From Pseudomonas fluorescens (lineage in GTDB: Bacteria > Pseudomonadota > Gammaproteobacteria > Pseudomonadales > Pseudomonadaceae): DNA of 64,000 bases. The translations under genes were made by a program, and so were the position numbers. Below are positions 15,713-26,576 of this stretch, piece by piece. The stretch's first letter is position 1; the number at the start of each line of letters is the position of its first letter. Location of the stretch: contig NZ_CP078138.1 in assembly GCF_019212185.1 (NCBI RefSeq), positions 5,190,501 through 5,254,500 on the forward strand, in the 5' to 3' direction. The notes under the pieces are model-generated. The model was given only the letters and a program-made list of their open reading frames with translations, ran no database searches and was not told the DNA's origin.

Positions 15713-17161
15713 TCAAATGGCGCGGACCACGTGCTTGATTTCCTGAAATGCCTGCAAGCCCCACGGCCCCAATTCGCGACCGATGCTGCTCTGCTTGTAG
15801 CCGCCCCAGGCGGTCTGCGGGAAGATCACCTGCGGCGCGTTGATCCACACCAACCCTGCCTGCAGGGCATTGGCGATGCGCTCGGCGTTGTGCGGATCGC
15901 CACTGACCACACTGGCCACCAGACCGAAAGGGCTGTCGTTGGCCAAGGCGATAGCCTCCTGTTCACTGGCAAAACTGCGCACACAGAGCACCGGGCCGAA
16001 GATCTCTTCGCACCACAACGCACTGTCCAGAGGCACTTCACTGAAAATCGTCGGCTGCAAAAAGTAGCCACGTGGCAGGTCCGCCGGACGCCCGCCACCG
16101 CACACCAATCTGGCCCCGGCGCTCAGGCCGCGATCGATGTGGCCGAGCACCCGCTGGTACTGCGCCTGATTAACCAGCGCGCCCATTTCCACGTCAGCCG
16201 CGAACGGATCCGCGACCCGGATAGCCTCGGCGCGAGCCTTCAAGCGCTGGAGGAATTCGTCCGCCAACTCGTCGGCCACCAGCACCCGGCTGGTGGCGGA
16301 ACACATCTGTCCGGCGTTGAAAAATCCGCCCCCGCTGGCCAGTTCCACGGCCAGGTCGAGGTCGGCATCGGCCATCACCAGCAGCGAGGATTTACCGCCC
16401 AGCTCCAGGCTCACGCCCTTGACGGTTTCCGCCGCGCGCTGCATGACCTGGACCCCGACCGCATTACTGCCGGTAAATGAAATCTTCGCCAGCCGGGGAT
16501 CGCCGGACAGCGGCGCACCGACCGCCAGCCCCGTACCGCAGACCAGGTTGAACACGCCTTTGGGTAAGCCACTCTCGGCGATGATCGCCGCCAGTTCCAG
16601 CTCCGGCAGCGGCGTGACTTCCGACGGTTTGAGTACCACGCAGCATCCGGCAGCCAGCGCCGGCGCGAGCTTCCATGCGGTGGTGACCATGGGGAAATTC
16701 CACGGCACGATCAGCCCGACCACACCGCAGGGTTCACGACGCACCCGCGCGGCGAACTCGTCGCTGGGCAGTGGCACCTCGCGGTCCTGACTAGCGTCGA
16801 GGCTTTCAGCCAGGCCGGCGTAGTACTCGAAAGTGGCGATCACATCGTCGACGTCGATGCCGGCTTCGAACTGTGGTTTGCCGTTGTTGCTCGACTGCAA
16901 AAACATCAGCCGTTCGCGGCGTGCCTGAACACCGCTGGCAATCGCCCGCAGGATCGCCCCGCGCTCGGCGCCGGTGCTGTTCGACCAGTCGGCAAACGCA
17001 GCACTGGCGGCGCTCACCGCCTGGTCGACCGCGTGCTCATCACCGCCGTTGACCGTGGTCAGCAGGGCTTCGGTGGCCGGGTTGATCACCCGCAAGTGCT
17101 CGGCGCCCGCCGACCATTGGCCATCGATGTAGAGTCCGTCCAGATTGATCGGGAAGCTCAT
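15713..17161 (-). CDS. NAD(P)-dependent aldehyde dehydrogenase, probably for 4-guanidinobutyraldehyde or a related amino aldehyde
   Basis: 482-residue ALDH superfamily enzyme. The oxyanion Asn is in VPWNFPM, the general base Glu in VSLELGGKS, the nucleophile Cys in NAGQMCSATSR and the C-terminal motif in EEIFGPVL. Closest in character to betaine-aldehyde/aminobutyraldehyde dehydrogenases. ATG at 17161 overlaps the decarboxylase stop by four bases (ATGA), so the two enzymes are translationally coupled; the aldehyde released by the decarboxylase is therefore its likely substrate (4-guanidinobutyraldehyde to 4-guanidinobutyrate). Substrate is inference from coupling. Confidence 0.88.
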   Translation of the reverse strand: MSFPINLDGLYIDGQWSAGAEHLRVINPATEALLTTVNGGDEHAVDQAVSAASAAFADWSNSTGAERGAILRAIASGVQARRERLMFLQSSNNGKPQFEAGIDVDDVIATFEYYAGLAESLDASQDREVPLPSDEFAARVRREPCGVVGLIVPWNFPMVTTAWKLAPALAAGCCVVLKPSEVTPLPELELAAIIAESGLPKGVFNLVCGTGLAVGAPLSGDPRLAKISFTGSNAVGVQVMQRAAETVKGVSLELGGKSSLLVMADADLDLAVELASGGGFFNAGQMCSATSRVLVADELADEFLQRLKARAEAIRVADPFAADVEMGALVNQAQYQRVLGHIDRGLSAGARLVCGGGRPADLPRGYFLQPTIFSEVPLDSALWCEEIFGPVLCVRSFASEQEAIALANDSPFGLVASVVSGDPHNAERIANALQAGLVWINAPQVIFPQTAWGGYKQSSIGRELGPWGLQAFQEIKHVVRAI

Positions 17162-18795
17162 GCCGACACCGCCTGCATCCACTGGTTCTGGTCGATTTCA
17201 ATCAGGCTTGGGCCCTGGCGATCGACAGCGGCACGCAAGGCCTGACGCAGTTCGTCCACGCCATCGACTGCCAACGCAGCGCAACCCAGGCCCTTGGCCA
17301 CGGTGATGAAATCCGGGGTATAGATGTCGACGCCAACCGGTTCGATGGCACGGTTGACCATGTATTTCTTGATCTCTTCGTAGCCCTGGTTATTCCACAG
17401 CAGGACGATCACCGGCGTGCGCGCCTCGACGGCGCTGGCCAGTTCCGGCAAGGTGAACTGCAGGCCGCCGTCGCCGATCAGACACACCACCGGCGGGCGA
17501 TTGTCACGGCTGCTGCCGCCACCGAGCCACGCGCCGATTGCGGCTGGCAGTGCGTAGCCAAGGGTGCCGTAGCCGGTGGACGAGTTGAACCAGCGCCGTG
17601 GGCGTTCCGGGTTGAAGGTCAGGTTGCCGGTGTACACCGGTTGGGTCGAATCGCCGACGAACACCGCCTCGGGCAGGGTGTCCTGCACGGTCTGCAAAAA
17701 CAGGGTCTGGGCCTGGGTCGGCGCATCCCACAGGGTCGCCAGTTCGGTGCGCAGGCTGGCCGCTCGGGTCGGCCCCCAATCAGCAGTGCGTGGCGCCAAC
17801 GGGTGCTTGGCAATACCGTCGAGCAAGGCCTGGGCAGCGCTTTGTGCATCAGCGACCAATGCCACTTGCGGTGTGTAGTTGCGCACCGTCTGGTCCGGAT
17901 CGATGTCGACACGCAGCAACGTGCCGGGAATCTCGAAGCCGCCGGCGAAGGTCACGTCGTAGTCGGTTTCCGCCAGCTCGGTGCCGATCGCCAGGACCAC
18001 GTCAGCGTCCGCCACCAGGGCACGGGTAGCCACCAGAGTCTGGGTCGAACCGATCAGCAGCGGGTGACTGGACGGCAACATGCCTTTGGCATTGATGGTC
18101 AAGGCCACCGGTGCTTCCAGCTGTTCGGCCAGACGCGTCAGTTCAGGCGCGGCATCGATTGCCCCGCCACCGGCGAGAATCAACGGACGCTTGGCATTGG
18201 CCAGCAGCTCGCTCATACGTGCCACGGCCGATGGTGCGGCACCGGCGCGGGCGATGCTGACGGGTTGGCTGGACAGCAGCGCATCGGCGTCTTCCACCAA
18301 CACATCCAGCGGGATCTCGATGTGCACCGGGCGCGGACGACCGGCCTGGAACAGGGCAAAAGCGCGGGCCAGCACCGCCGGCAATTCGGCCGCCGACATC
18401 AGCGTGTGGGAGAACGCCGCCACGCCCGCCACCAGTGCGCCTTGGTTCGGCAGCTCATGCAGCTTGCCGCGACCGCCGCCCAACTGGCTACGCGACTGCA
18501 CACTGGAGATCACCAGCATCGGGATCGAGTCAGCATAAGCCTGGCCCATGGCGGTGGTGATATTGGTCATACCCGGGCCGGTGATGATGAAGCACACACC
18601 CGGTTTGCCGCTGGTGCGCGCATAGCCGTCGGCCATGAAACCGGCGCCCTGTTCGTGGCGCGGGGTGACATGGTTGATGCTCGAACGGGCCAGCCCACGA
18701 TACAGCTCGACGGTATGCACCCCGGGAATGCCGAACACCTGCTCGACCCCGTAGCCTTCGAGTAACTTGACCAATACTTCGCCGCACGTCGCCAT
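17158..18795 (-). CDS. aruI: Thiamine-diphosphate decarboxylase, AruI-like (5-guanidino-2-oxopentanoate decarboxylase)
   Basis: 545 aa with the three-domain acetolactate-synthase architecture: PYR domain with the activating Glu in TPRHEQGAGFMADGYAR, central domain, and PP domain with the ThDP motif GDGGLQFTLPELASAVEA...NNQGY. The PYR stretch FGIPGVHTVELYRGLARS is what I associate with AruI, the 2-ketoarginine decarboxylase of the arginine transaminase pathway, rather than with biosynthetic acetolactate synthase; no small subunit gene is adjacent. AruI normally pairs with the transaminase AruH, absent here. ATG at 18795 has AAGG upstream. Specificity is moderately certain; ThDP dependence is certain. 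Confidence 0.72.
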   Translation of the reverse strand: MATCGEVLVKLLEGYGVEQVFGIPGVHTVELYRGLARSSINHVTPRHEQGAGFMADGYARTSGKPGVCFIITGPGMTNITTAMGQAYADSIPMLVISSVQSRSQLGGGRGKLHELPNQGALVAGVAAFSHTLMSAAELPAVLARAFALFQAGRPRPVHIEIPLDVLVEDADALLSSQPVSIARAGAAPSAVARMSELLANAKRPLILAGGGAIDAAPELTRLAEQLEAPVALTINAKGMLPSSHPLLIGSTQTLVATRALVADADVVLAIGTELAETDYDVTFAGGFEIPGTLLRVDIDPDQTVRNYTPQVALVADAQSAAQALLDGIAKHPLAPRTADWGPTRAASLRTELATLWDAPTQAQTLFLQTVQDTLPEAVFVGDSTQPVYTGNLTFNPERPRRWFNSSTGYGTLGYALPAAIGAWLGGGSSRDNRPPVVCLIGDGGLQFTLPELASAVEARTPVIVLLWNNQGYEEIKKYMVNRAIEPVGVDIYTPDFITVAKGLGCAALAVDGVDELRQALRAAVDRQGPSLIEIDQNQWMQAVSA

Positions 18796-18897
18796 GTCTT
18801 TTGCCTTCTTGTTCGTTGAGACGCTGACCCCGCGCGGCACTCACAACTGCGCGGCGGAGTTCAGTCATGGCGTTATTGGAACGGTCCGCGGGTAGCC

Positions 18898-18932
18898 GCA
18901 ACAATCGATAAAAAGTCATACTCGCCATGTCC
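18898..18932 (-). promoter_or_regulatory. 35-bp element between aruI-like gene and lysR (copy 2)
   Basis: Begins GCAACAATCGATAAAAA, matching the copy at 15643-15677 (29 of 35 positions). It sits 103 bp upstream of the decarboxylase start and just before the divergent LysR gene, a usual place for a LysR-type regulator to bind. Confidence 0.65.
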
Positions 18933-18954
18933 TCACCTCATGCCTTGGCGTCCC

Positions 18955-19836
18955 ATGAAACGACTTCCACCCCTGCCCGCCCTGCACACCTTCCTGATCA
19001 CTGCCCAGTGCTGCAATTTCACCCGGGCGGCTGAGCAGTTGCATATCACCCAGGGTGCGGTGAGCCGACAGATCGGTGGGCTGGAAGAGCACTTGGGCTA
19101 CGCACTGTTTCATCGCCAGGCCCGGGGCTTGAGTCTGACCGCTGAAGGTCTGGAATGGCTGCCGCGAATCCAGCAGGTGTTCGGCTTGATTGATGAGGCG
19201 GTGGAACAGGTCGGCGCGCACCGCGACACCCTGCAACTCAAGGCACCGACTTGCGTCATGCGTTGGCTGTTGCCGCGCTTGCTGCAATGGCAGAAAGAAC
19301 GCCCGGATGTGCCAGTGGAGCTGACCACCACGGTGCAACACGGGATCGATTTCCATCGCGAAGAATTCGACGCCGCAGTGGTGTACGGCGCGCCACCGGA
19401 TGGTGCGCTGGCGTCACTGCGGCTGTTCGACGAACAGCTGACACCGGTCTGCTCCCAGCCGCTGCTGGACGGTCCCGTACCGCTGCGCAGCCCGGCGGAT
19501 CTCGAGCGCCATCTGCTGCTGCATCCAACCCGCGATCAGCGTGACTGGAAAGCCTGGCTCAAGGCGGCCGAGGTCAATCTCAGCACCGTGGGCAGGGGCC
19601 AGAACTTCGAAACCCTCGATCTGGCGATGTCGGTGGCATCACAGGGCACGGGGGTGGCGATTGGTGATTGGTCGTTGATCGGCGATGACCTGAGTGCCGG
19701 ACGGCTGGTCATGCCTTTTGATTTGAAAGTGCGCACCGGGCTGGCGTACTACCTGGTGTTCCCGCACAAACCCGGGCCTTCGCCCAGGTTGCGCGAGTTG
19801 CTCGACTGGTTGGTGGTGCAGGCGCAGTCGCGCTGA
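18955..19836 (+). CDS. LysR-family regulator, GcvA subgroup, divergent from the aruI-like operon
   Basis: 293-residue regulator: winged helix-turn-helix at the N-terminus (ALHTFLITAQCCNFTRAAEQLHITQGAVSRQIGGLE) and a periplasmic-binding-like effector domain from about residue 90. The subgroup resembles GcvA/AmpR. It is divergent from the decarboxylase/dehydrogenase operon and presumably senses its substrate. Start at 18955 (MKRLPPLPALHTF) matches the usual start of the subgroup; an in-frame ATG at 18940 is possible. Neither has a strong ribosome site. Confidence 0.85.
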   Translation: MKRLPPLPALHTFLITAQCCNFTRAAEQLHITQGAVSRQIGGLEEHLGYALFHRQARGLSLTAEGLEWLPRIQQVFGLIDEAVEQVGAHRDTLQLKAPTCVMRWLLPRLLQWQKERPDVPVELTTTVQHGIDFHREEFDAAVVYGAPPDGALASLRLFDEQLTPVCSQPLLDGPVPLRSPADLERHLLLHPTRDQRDWKAWLKAAEVNLSTVGRGQNFETLDLAMSVASQGTGVAIGDWSLIGDDLSAGRLVMPFDLKVRTGLAYYLVFPHKPGPSPRLRELLDWLVVQAQSR

Positions 19837-19842
19837 GGTCAG

Positions 19843-20457
19843 TCAGTAGCCGACGGTGAAACGCTGACGCGAATGCACCGGTTTTTCCACTTCATCGAGC
19901 AGGGCAATTGCGAAGTCGGCGAAGCTGATCTGGCTCTGGCCTTCGCCATCCACCAGCAAGTGCTCCTTGCCCAGACGGAAGGTGCCACGGCGCTCGCCTT
20001 CGACGAACAGTGCCGACGGAGAGAGGAAGCTCCAATCCAGCTCTTGCTCCTGACGCAAGGCCTCGAGGAACTGCGCGCCAGCACTGGCTTCAGCCTTGTA
20101 CTCGGCAGGGAAATTTGGCGCGTCGATCACCCGGCTACCATCGGGCAGCAACAGCGACCCGGCACCGCCGACCACCAGCAGACGCTTGACCCCAGCCTGC
20201 TTGACCGGCCCGATCACAGCGCTGGCAGGAATCGTCGCGAAATGCGCCGCGCTGATGACCACATCATGACCGGCCACGGCCGCTTGCAACGCCTGCGCAT
20301 CGAGCACGTCGACGTTTTTGCTGACCACGCCCGCACGCTCGCCGAGTTTTGACGTGTCACGGGCAATGGCTGTAACGCTATGGCCGCGACGCAAGGCTTC
20401 TTCCAACAGTTGGCTACCGGCACGGCCCGTGGCACCAATGATTGCGATTTTGCTCAT
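19843..20457 (-). CDS. NAD(P)H-binding atypical short-chain dehydrogenase/reductase
   Basis: 204 aa cytoplasmic protein with a Rossmann nucleotide-binding motif at the N-terminus (IAIIGATGRAGSQLLEEALRRGH), the GxxGxxG form typical of atypical SDR proteins (NmrA/YwnB-like). The catalytic Tyr-x3-Lys of classical SDRs is not evident, so it may be a redox sensor or a reductase of unknown substrate. It lies 37 bases downstream of the metallo-hydrolase gene on the same strand and probably shares its transcript. Confidence 0.75.
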   Translation of the reverse strand: MSKIAIIGATGRAGSQLLEEALRRGHSVTAIARDTSKLGERAGVVSKNVDVLDAQALQAAVAGHDVVISAAHFATIPASAVIGPVKQAGVKRLLVVGGAGSLLLPDGSRVIDAPNFPAEYKAEASAGAQFLEALRQEQELDWSFLSPSALFVEGERRGTFRLGKEHLLVDGEGQSQISFADFAIALLDEVEKPVHSRQRFTVGY

Positions 20458-20494
20458 AAAGTTCTCCAGTGACTCAAGTGGGTAAAGAACGTTT

Positions 20495-21376
20495 TCACCA
20501 CTGCATTTCGCCTTTGGCGACTTTGGCGCTCAGTTCCAGGGAGCTTTCCTCGCCCAGACCCGGATAACGTTTTTTCATCGCCGCAATCAGCTCGGCGGAA
20601 TTCCTGGCCTTGGCGGTTTCTTCATCGAACGCGCGGATGTAGTCGGCGGTGAACTGCACCGCCTTCAACGAACGCGAGCTGTCGCCGAGGTAATGACCGG
20701 GAACCAGGGTGTTCGGTTGCAGCGCCTTGATGCTGTCCAGGGTGGTCAGCCAATCGGCATGAGACTGCACGCTTTGCGTGTCGGCCATCCACACGTGAAT
20801 GTTTTCCGCGACCACCACGCCACCGACCACCGCCTTGATCGACGGGATCCAGACGAAGCTGCGATCCGGCTGCTTGCCGTCCAGGCCAATGACCTCCAGG
20901 GTCTTGCCTTCCAGGGTCAGGCTATGGCCCTGGAGTACCTCCGGCACGATGGTTTTGCCTGGCTTGTCGGCGCCCATTTTCGGGCCCCAGAACGCTACTT
21001 TGCCGTCGACGGTTTTCTTGATGTGCTCCACCGTTGGCTGCGAGGCCAGCACTTTGGCGTCGGGGAAAGCGGCAGTCAGGGTGTCCAGGCCAAAGTAGTA
21101 GTCCGGGTCACCGTGGCTGATGTAGATGGTGGTCAGGTGCTTGCCGCTGGCACGGATTTTCTCCACCACCTGTTGCGCCTGGGCCTTGCCGAATTGGGCG
21201 TCCACCAGGATCGCGTCTTTCTCGCCGCTGACCAGCACCGAACTGACCGGGAAGATCGCGTGGGTCCCCGGGTTATAGACGTCCAGGGTCAATTCGCTGC
21301 TGGCCAGTGCATGTGCCGCAAAACCAAAGAGGCTGGCAGCCAGCAGTAGGCGCTTGAGAGGGGGGAATCCGATCAT
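20495..21376 (-). CDS. Exported metallo-beta-lactamase-fold protein with altered metal motif
   Basis: 293 aa. A signal peptide (KRLLLAASLFGFAAHALA-SS) sends it to the periplasm. The fold is recognisable from ILVDAQFGKAQAQQVVEKI, the ISHGDPDYYFGLD stretch, and late PGHYLGDSS, where the His is kept. In place of the canonical His-x-His-x-Asp-His the sequence reads H-G-D-P-D-Y: the second His is Asp and the fourth ligand is Tyr, so metal binding is probably different or mononuclear. I recall such proteins being called Vmh-family hydrolases. It is divergent from the LysR gene at 21492, which may control it. Confidence 0.8.
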   Translation of the reverse strand: MIGFPPLKRLLLAASLFGFAAHALASSELTLDVYNPGTHAIFPVSSVLVSGEKDAILVDAQFGKAQAQQVVEKIRASGKHLTTIYISHGDPDYYFGLDTLTAAFPDAKVLASQPTVEHIKKTVDGKVAFWGPKMGADKPGKTIVPEVLQGHSLTLEGKTLEVIGLDGKQPDRSFVWIPSIKAVVGGVVVAENIHVWMADTQSVQSHADWLTTLDSIKALQPNTLVPGHYLGDSSRSLKAVQFTADYIRAFDEETAKARNSAELIAAMKKRYPGLGEESSLELSAKVAKGEMQW

Positions 21377-21491
21377 GCTGTTGCTCCGTAAACGATGGGT
21401 CGTGATGGGCGATGGGGAACAGCTTAGTTGCCTGGCTCAGTACAAAAAATGCGATGCTTGAACATAGTTTGTTTCTGAAAGCGGGCAAATC

Positions 21492-22397
21492 ATGGATCGT
21501 CTACAAGCTATGCGCGTCTTCGTCACCGTGGTCGACCTCGGCAGCCAGTCGGCTGCCGCCGATCATCTGGAGCTGTCGCGACCGGTGGTCTCGCGCTACC
21601 TGGCGGAGCTGGAAGACTGGACCGGCGCTCGTCTCATGCACCGCACCACGCGCAAATTGAGCTTGACCGCCGCTGGCAGCGAGGTGCTGCCGCGCTGTCG
21701 GCAAATGCTCGAACTGTCCAGCGACCTGCGAGCTGCCGTGCGCGAACCGGACGACGCCCCGCGCGGGCTGCTGCGCATCAGCGTCAGCACCTCGTTCGGT
21801 CAGGCGCAACTGGCCGACGCCATGGCCGATTACGTCAAGCTATACCCCGGGGTCAGCGTCGACTTGCAGATGCTCGACCGCACCGTCAATCTGGTGGACG
21901 AGCGCATCGACCTGGCGATTCGCACCAGCAACGACCTCGACCCGAACCTCATCGCCCGGCGCCTGACCGTTTGTCGCTCGGTGATCTGCGCCTCCCCCGC
22001 CTACCTGCGTGAGCATCCGGCGCCGCAGCGGGTGGAGGACCTGAGCCGGCACAACTGCCTGACACACTCCTACTTCGGCAAAAGCCTCTGGCATTTCCAG
22101 CAGGACGGCGAGCAGGTCTCGGTGCCGGTGCAGGGCAACATCAGCGCCAATGAAGCCAGCACCCTGCTGCGTGCCGCCATGGCCGGCGCCGGGGTGGCGA
22201 TGCTGCCCAGTTACCAGGCCTTCGTTCATATTCACAACGGCGAGTTGGTGCGCCTGCTCTCGAATGCCGAACCACGACAGATGAACATGTACGCAGTCTA
22301 TGCCTCACGCAAACACATGCCGGCGGCGCTACGCAGCCTGTTGGACTTCCTGGTGCAGCGCTTTCCCGAAGAACCACTTTGGGACAAAGGCCTGTGA
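21492..22397 (+). CDS. LysR-family transcriptional regulator
   Basis: 301 residues. N-terminal HTH (MDRLQAMRVFVTVVDLGSQSAAADHLELSRPVVSRYLAELE) and substrate-binding domain of the CrgA/DsdC-like branch (LLRISVSTSFGQAQLADAMADYV). Divergent from the metallo-hydrolase/SDR pair, with 115 bp between start codons, so those genes are the natural target. Effector unknown. Confidence 0.87.
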   Translation: MDRLQAMRVFVTVVDLGSQSAAADHLELSRPVVSRYLAELEDWTGARLMHRTTRKLSLTAAGSEVLPRCRQMLELSSDLRAAVREPDDAPRGLLRISVSTSFGQAQLADAMADYVKLYPGVSVDLQMLDRTVNLVDERIDLAIRTSNDLDPNLIARRLTVCRSVICASPAYLREHPAPQRVEDLSRHNCLTHSYFGKSLWHFQQDGEQVSVPVQGNISANEASTLLRAAMAGAGVAMLPSYQAFVHIHNGELVRLLSNAEPRQMNMYAVYASRKHMPAALRSLLDFLVQRFPEEPLWDKGL

Positions 22398-22521
22398 GGC
22401 GCCGCGCCTCATCAACCGGCTGAATACCTGGCTACAAACGCCGACGCGGTACATGGCAACCGGCCATGGCTGACCTATGCTGATAACAGTACCTGCGGGT
22501 ATTCGTTCAGAGGTTCCTGCC

Positions 22522-22698
22522 ATGAGCATTAAAACAAGACGCTATCTGGCAATTTTGATTACCTGTACCGCCACCCTGGCGCTGTATGGCACCGCGGCCT
22601 GGCGAGTCGAGCAGGCGCGGCAACTGCCCAGAGTCTCGGCCAGTTGCGGGGTCGACCAGTGCATCCCGCACAACGCGACCCTGAATGCCTTGAGATAG
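22522..22698 (+). CDS. Tiny membrane or exported protein, 58 aa, with a CGVDQC motif
   Basis: Product starts MSIKTRRYLAILITCTATLALYGTAAW, a positively charged start followed by one hydrophobic helix (about 8-26), then a short outside segment with two cysteines spaced Cys-x4-Cys that could form a disulfide in the periplasm. ATG at 22522 has GAGG upstream; an in-frame ATG at 22477 is less likely. No terminator separates it from the convergent AraC gene, whose stop is one base away. Function unknown. Confidence 0.5.
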   Translation: MSIKTRRYLAILITCTATLALYGTAAWRVEQARQLPRVSASCGVDQCIPHNATLNALR

Positions 22699-22699
22699 A

Positions 22700-24967
<2,268 letters not shown>

Positions 24968-25045
24968 CCTGCTATCGACTTACACTGGCTAGCATCCCCG
25001 CTCGCCTTTCACTTGCGGGTCAATCAGCGCCCGCAAGGTTTCCCC

Positions 25046-26563
25046 GTGACCCACCTGAATCCTCCCGCCCCAGCCAAACCCGCCGTTCGTAGCGTGCTGA
25101 TCGCCCTGATGCTGGCGATCTTTCTGGGTGCGCTGGACCAGACCATCGTTGCCGTGTCGATGCCGGCCATTTCCGCTCAGTTCAAGGATGTCAGCCTGCT
25201 GGCCTGGGTGATCTCCGGCTACATGGTGGCGATGACCGTTGCCGTACCGATCTACGGCAAACTCGGTGATCTGTATGGCCGACGTAGATTGATGCTGTTC
25301 GGCATGGGCCTGTTCACCCTGGCCTCGCTGCTGTGTGGCCTGGCGCAGAGCATGGAGCAACTGGTGCTGGCACGGATCATCCAGGGCATCGGTGCCGGTG
25401 GGATGATTTCGGTCAGCCAGGCGATCATCGGTGACATCGTGCCACCGCGCGAACGCGGGCGTTACCAGGGCTATTTCAGCAGCATGTACGCGGTGGCGAG
25501 CGTGGCCGGGCCGGTGCTTGGCGGCTACATGACCGAATACCTGTCGTGGCGCTGGGTGTTCTTGATCAACCTGCCGCTGGGCCTCGGCGCCTGGCTGGTG
25601 GCCAATCGGACGCTGGTTGGCCTGCCAGTACCGCAACGCAAACCGGTGATCGACTATCTCGGGACCGTGCTGATGATCATCGGCCTGAGTGCCTTGTTGC
25701 TGGGCATCACCGAGTTCGGTCAGGGGTACGCCTGGAACAGCGCCGAAGTGCTCGGGCTGCTGGCCTGTGCGCTGCTGGGCCTGGCCCTGTTCGTTTGGCA
25801 CGAACGGCGGTTCCGCGAGCCGCTGTTGCCTTTGCACCTGTTTGCCAATCGCAATGCGTTGCTGTGCTGGTGCACGATCTTCTTCACCAGTTTCCAGGCG
25901 ATTTCGCTGATCGTGCTGATGCCGCTGCGCTTTCAAAGCGTGACCGGCGCAGGTGCCGACAGCGCCGCGCTGCACCTGTTGCCGCTGGCGATGGGCTTGC
26001 CGATGGGCGCCTATTACGCCGGGCGCCGAACGTCAGTGACCGGACGCTACAAACCAATGATCCTCACCGGCGCCCTGCTGATGCCGATCGCCATCCTCGG
26101 CATGGCCTTCAGTGCGCCACAAGCCACGTTGCTCAGCAGCCTGTGCATGCTGCTCTGCGGTATCGCCTCCGGCATGCAGTTCCCGACCTCGCTGGTAGGC
26201 ACGCAAAACGCCGTCGAGCAACGGGACATAGGAGTGGCCACCAGTACCACCAACCTGTTTCGCGCCCTTGGCGGCGCGGTCGGCGTGGCCTTGATGTCGG
26301 CGCTGCTGCTGGCGCTGTTGCAGGATTCCAGCTTTGCCCACTTGGCGGGATCGGCGCTGGTGGCGGAAGGCAGCTCGGGCAATGTCCTGCTCGATGGCTT
26401 GAACGCGGCGCCGGGCGCGGAGCAACAGGCCTTGCGTGGCGAGTTGCTGCTGACCTTCCGCCATTTGCTGATGGTCAGCGCCGCGGTTTCGTTATTGGGG
26501 CTGGCGGCGGCGATTGCGATGCCCAACCAGTTGCTGCGCGGGCGTGAGCACAACGTGCGCTGA
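25046..26563 (+). CDS. MFS multidrug exporter, DHA2 (EmrB/QacA) family
   Basis: 505-residue inner-membrane antiporter with fourteen expected transmembrane helices. DHA2 marks: LGALDQTIVAVSMPAIS in helix 1, GKLGDLYGRRRLM in the 2-3 loop, motif C region SVAGPVLGGYMTEYLSWRWVFLINLP. Begins with GTG at 25046, preceded by AAGG at correct spacing; the open frame to a TTG at 25013 is less likely. It follows pobA by 78 bases and could be co-transcribed, but a link to aromatic catabolism is not shown. Substrate unknown. Confidence 0.85.
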   Translation: MTHLNPPAPAKPAVRSVLIALMLAIFLGALDQTIVAVSMPAISAQFKDVSLLAWVISGYMVAMTVAVPIYGKLGDLYGRRRLMLFGMGLFTLASLLCGLAQSMEQLVLARIIQGIGAGGMISVSQAIIGDIVPPRERGRYQGYFSSMYAVASVAGPVLGGYMTEYLSWRWVFLINLPLGLGAWLVANRTLVGLPVPQRKPVIDYLGTVLMIIGLSALLLGITEFGQGYAWNSAEVLGLLACALLGLALFVWHERRFREPLLPLHLFANRNALLCWCTIFFTSFQAISLIVLMPLRFQSVTGAGADSAALHLLPLAMGLPMGAYYAGRRTSVTGRYKPMILTGALLMPIAILGMAFSAPQATLLSSLCMLLCGIASGMQFPTSLVGTQNAVEQRDIGVATSTTNLFRALGGAVGVALMSALLLALLQDSSFAHLAGSALVAEGSSGNVLLDGLNAAPGAEQQALRGELLLTFRHLLMVSAAVSLLGLAAAIAMPNQLLRGREHNVR

Positions 26564-26576
26564 GGCGGTAACGCCA

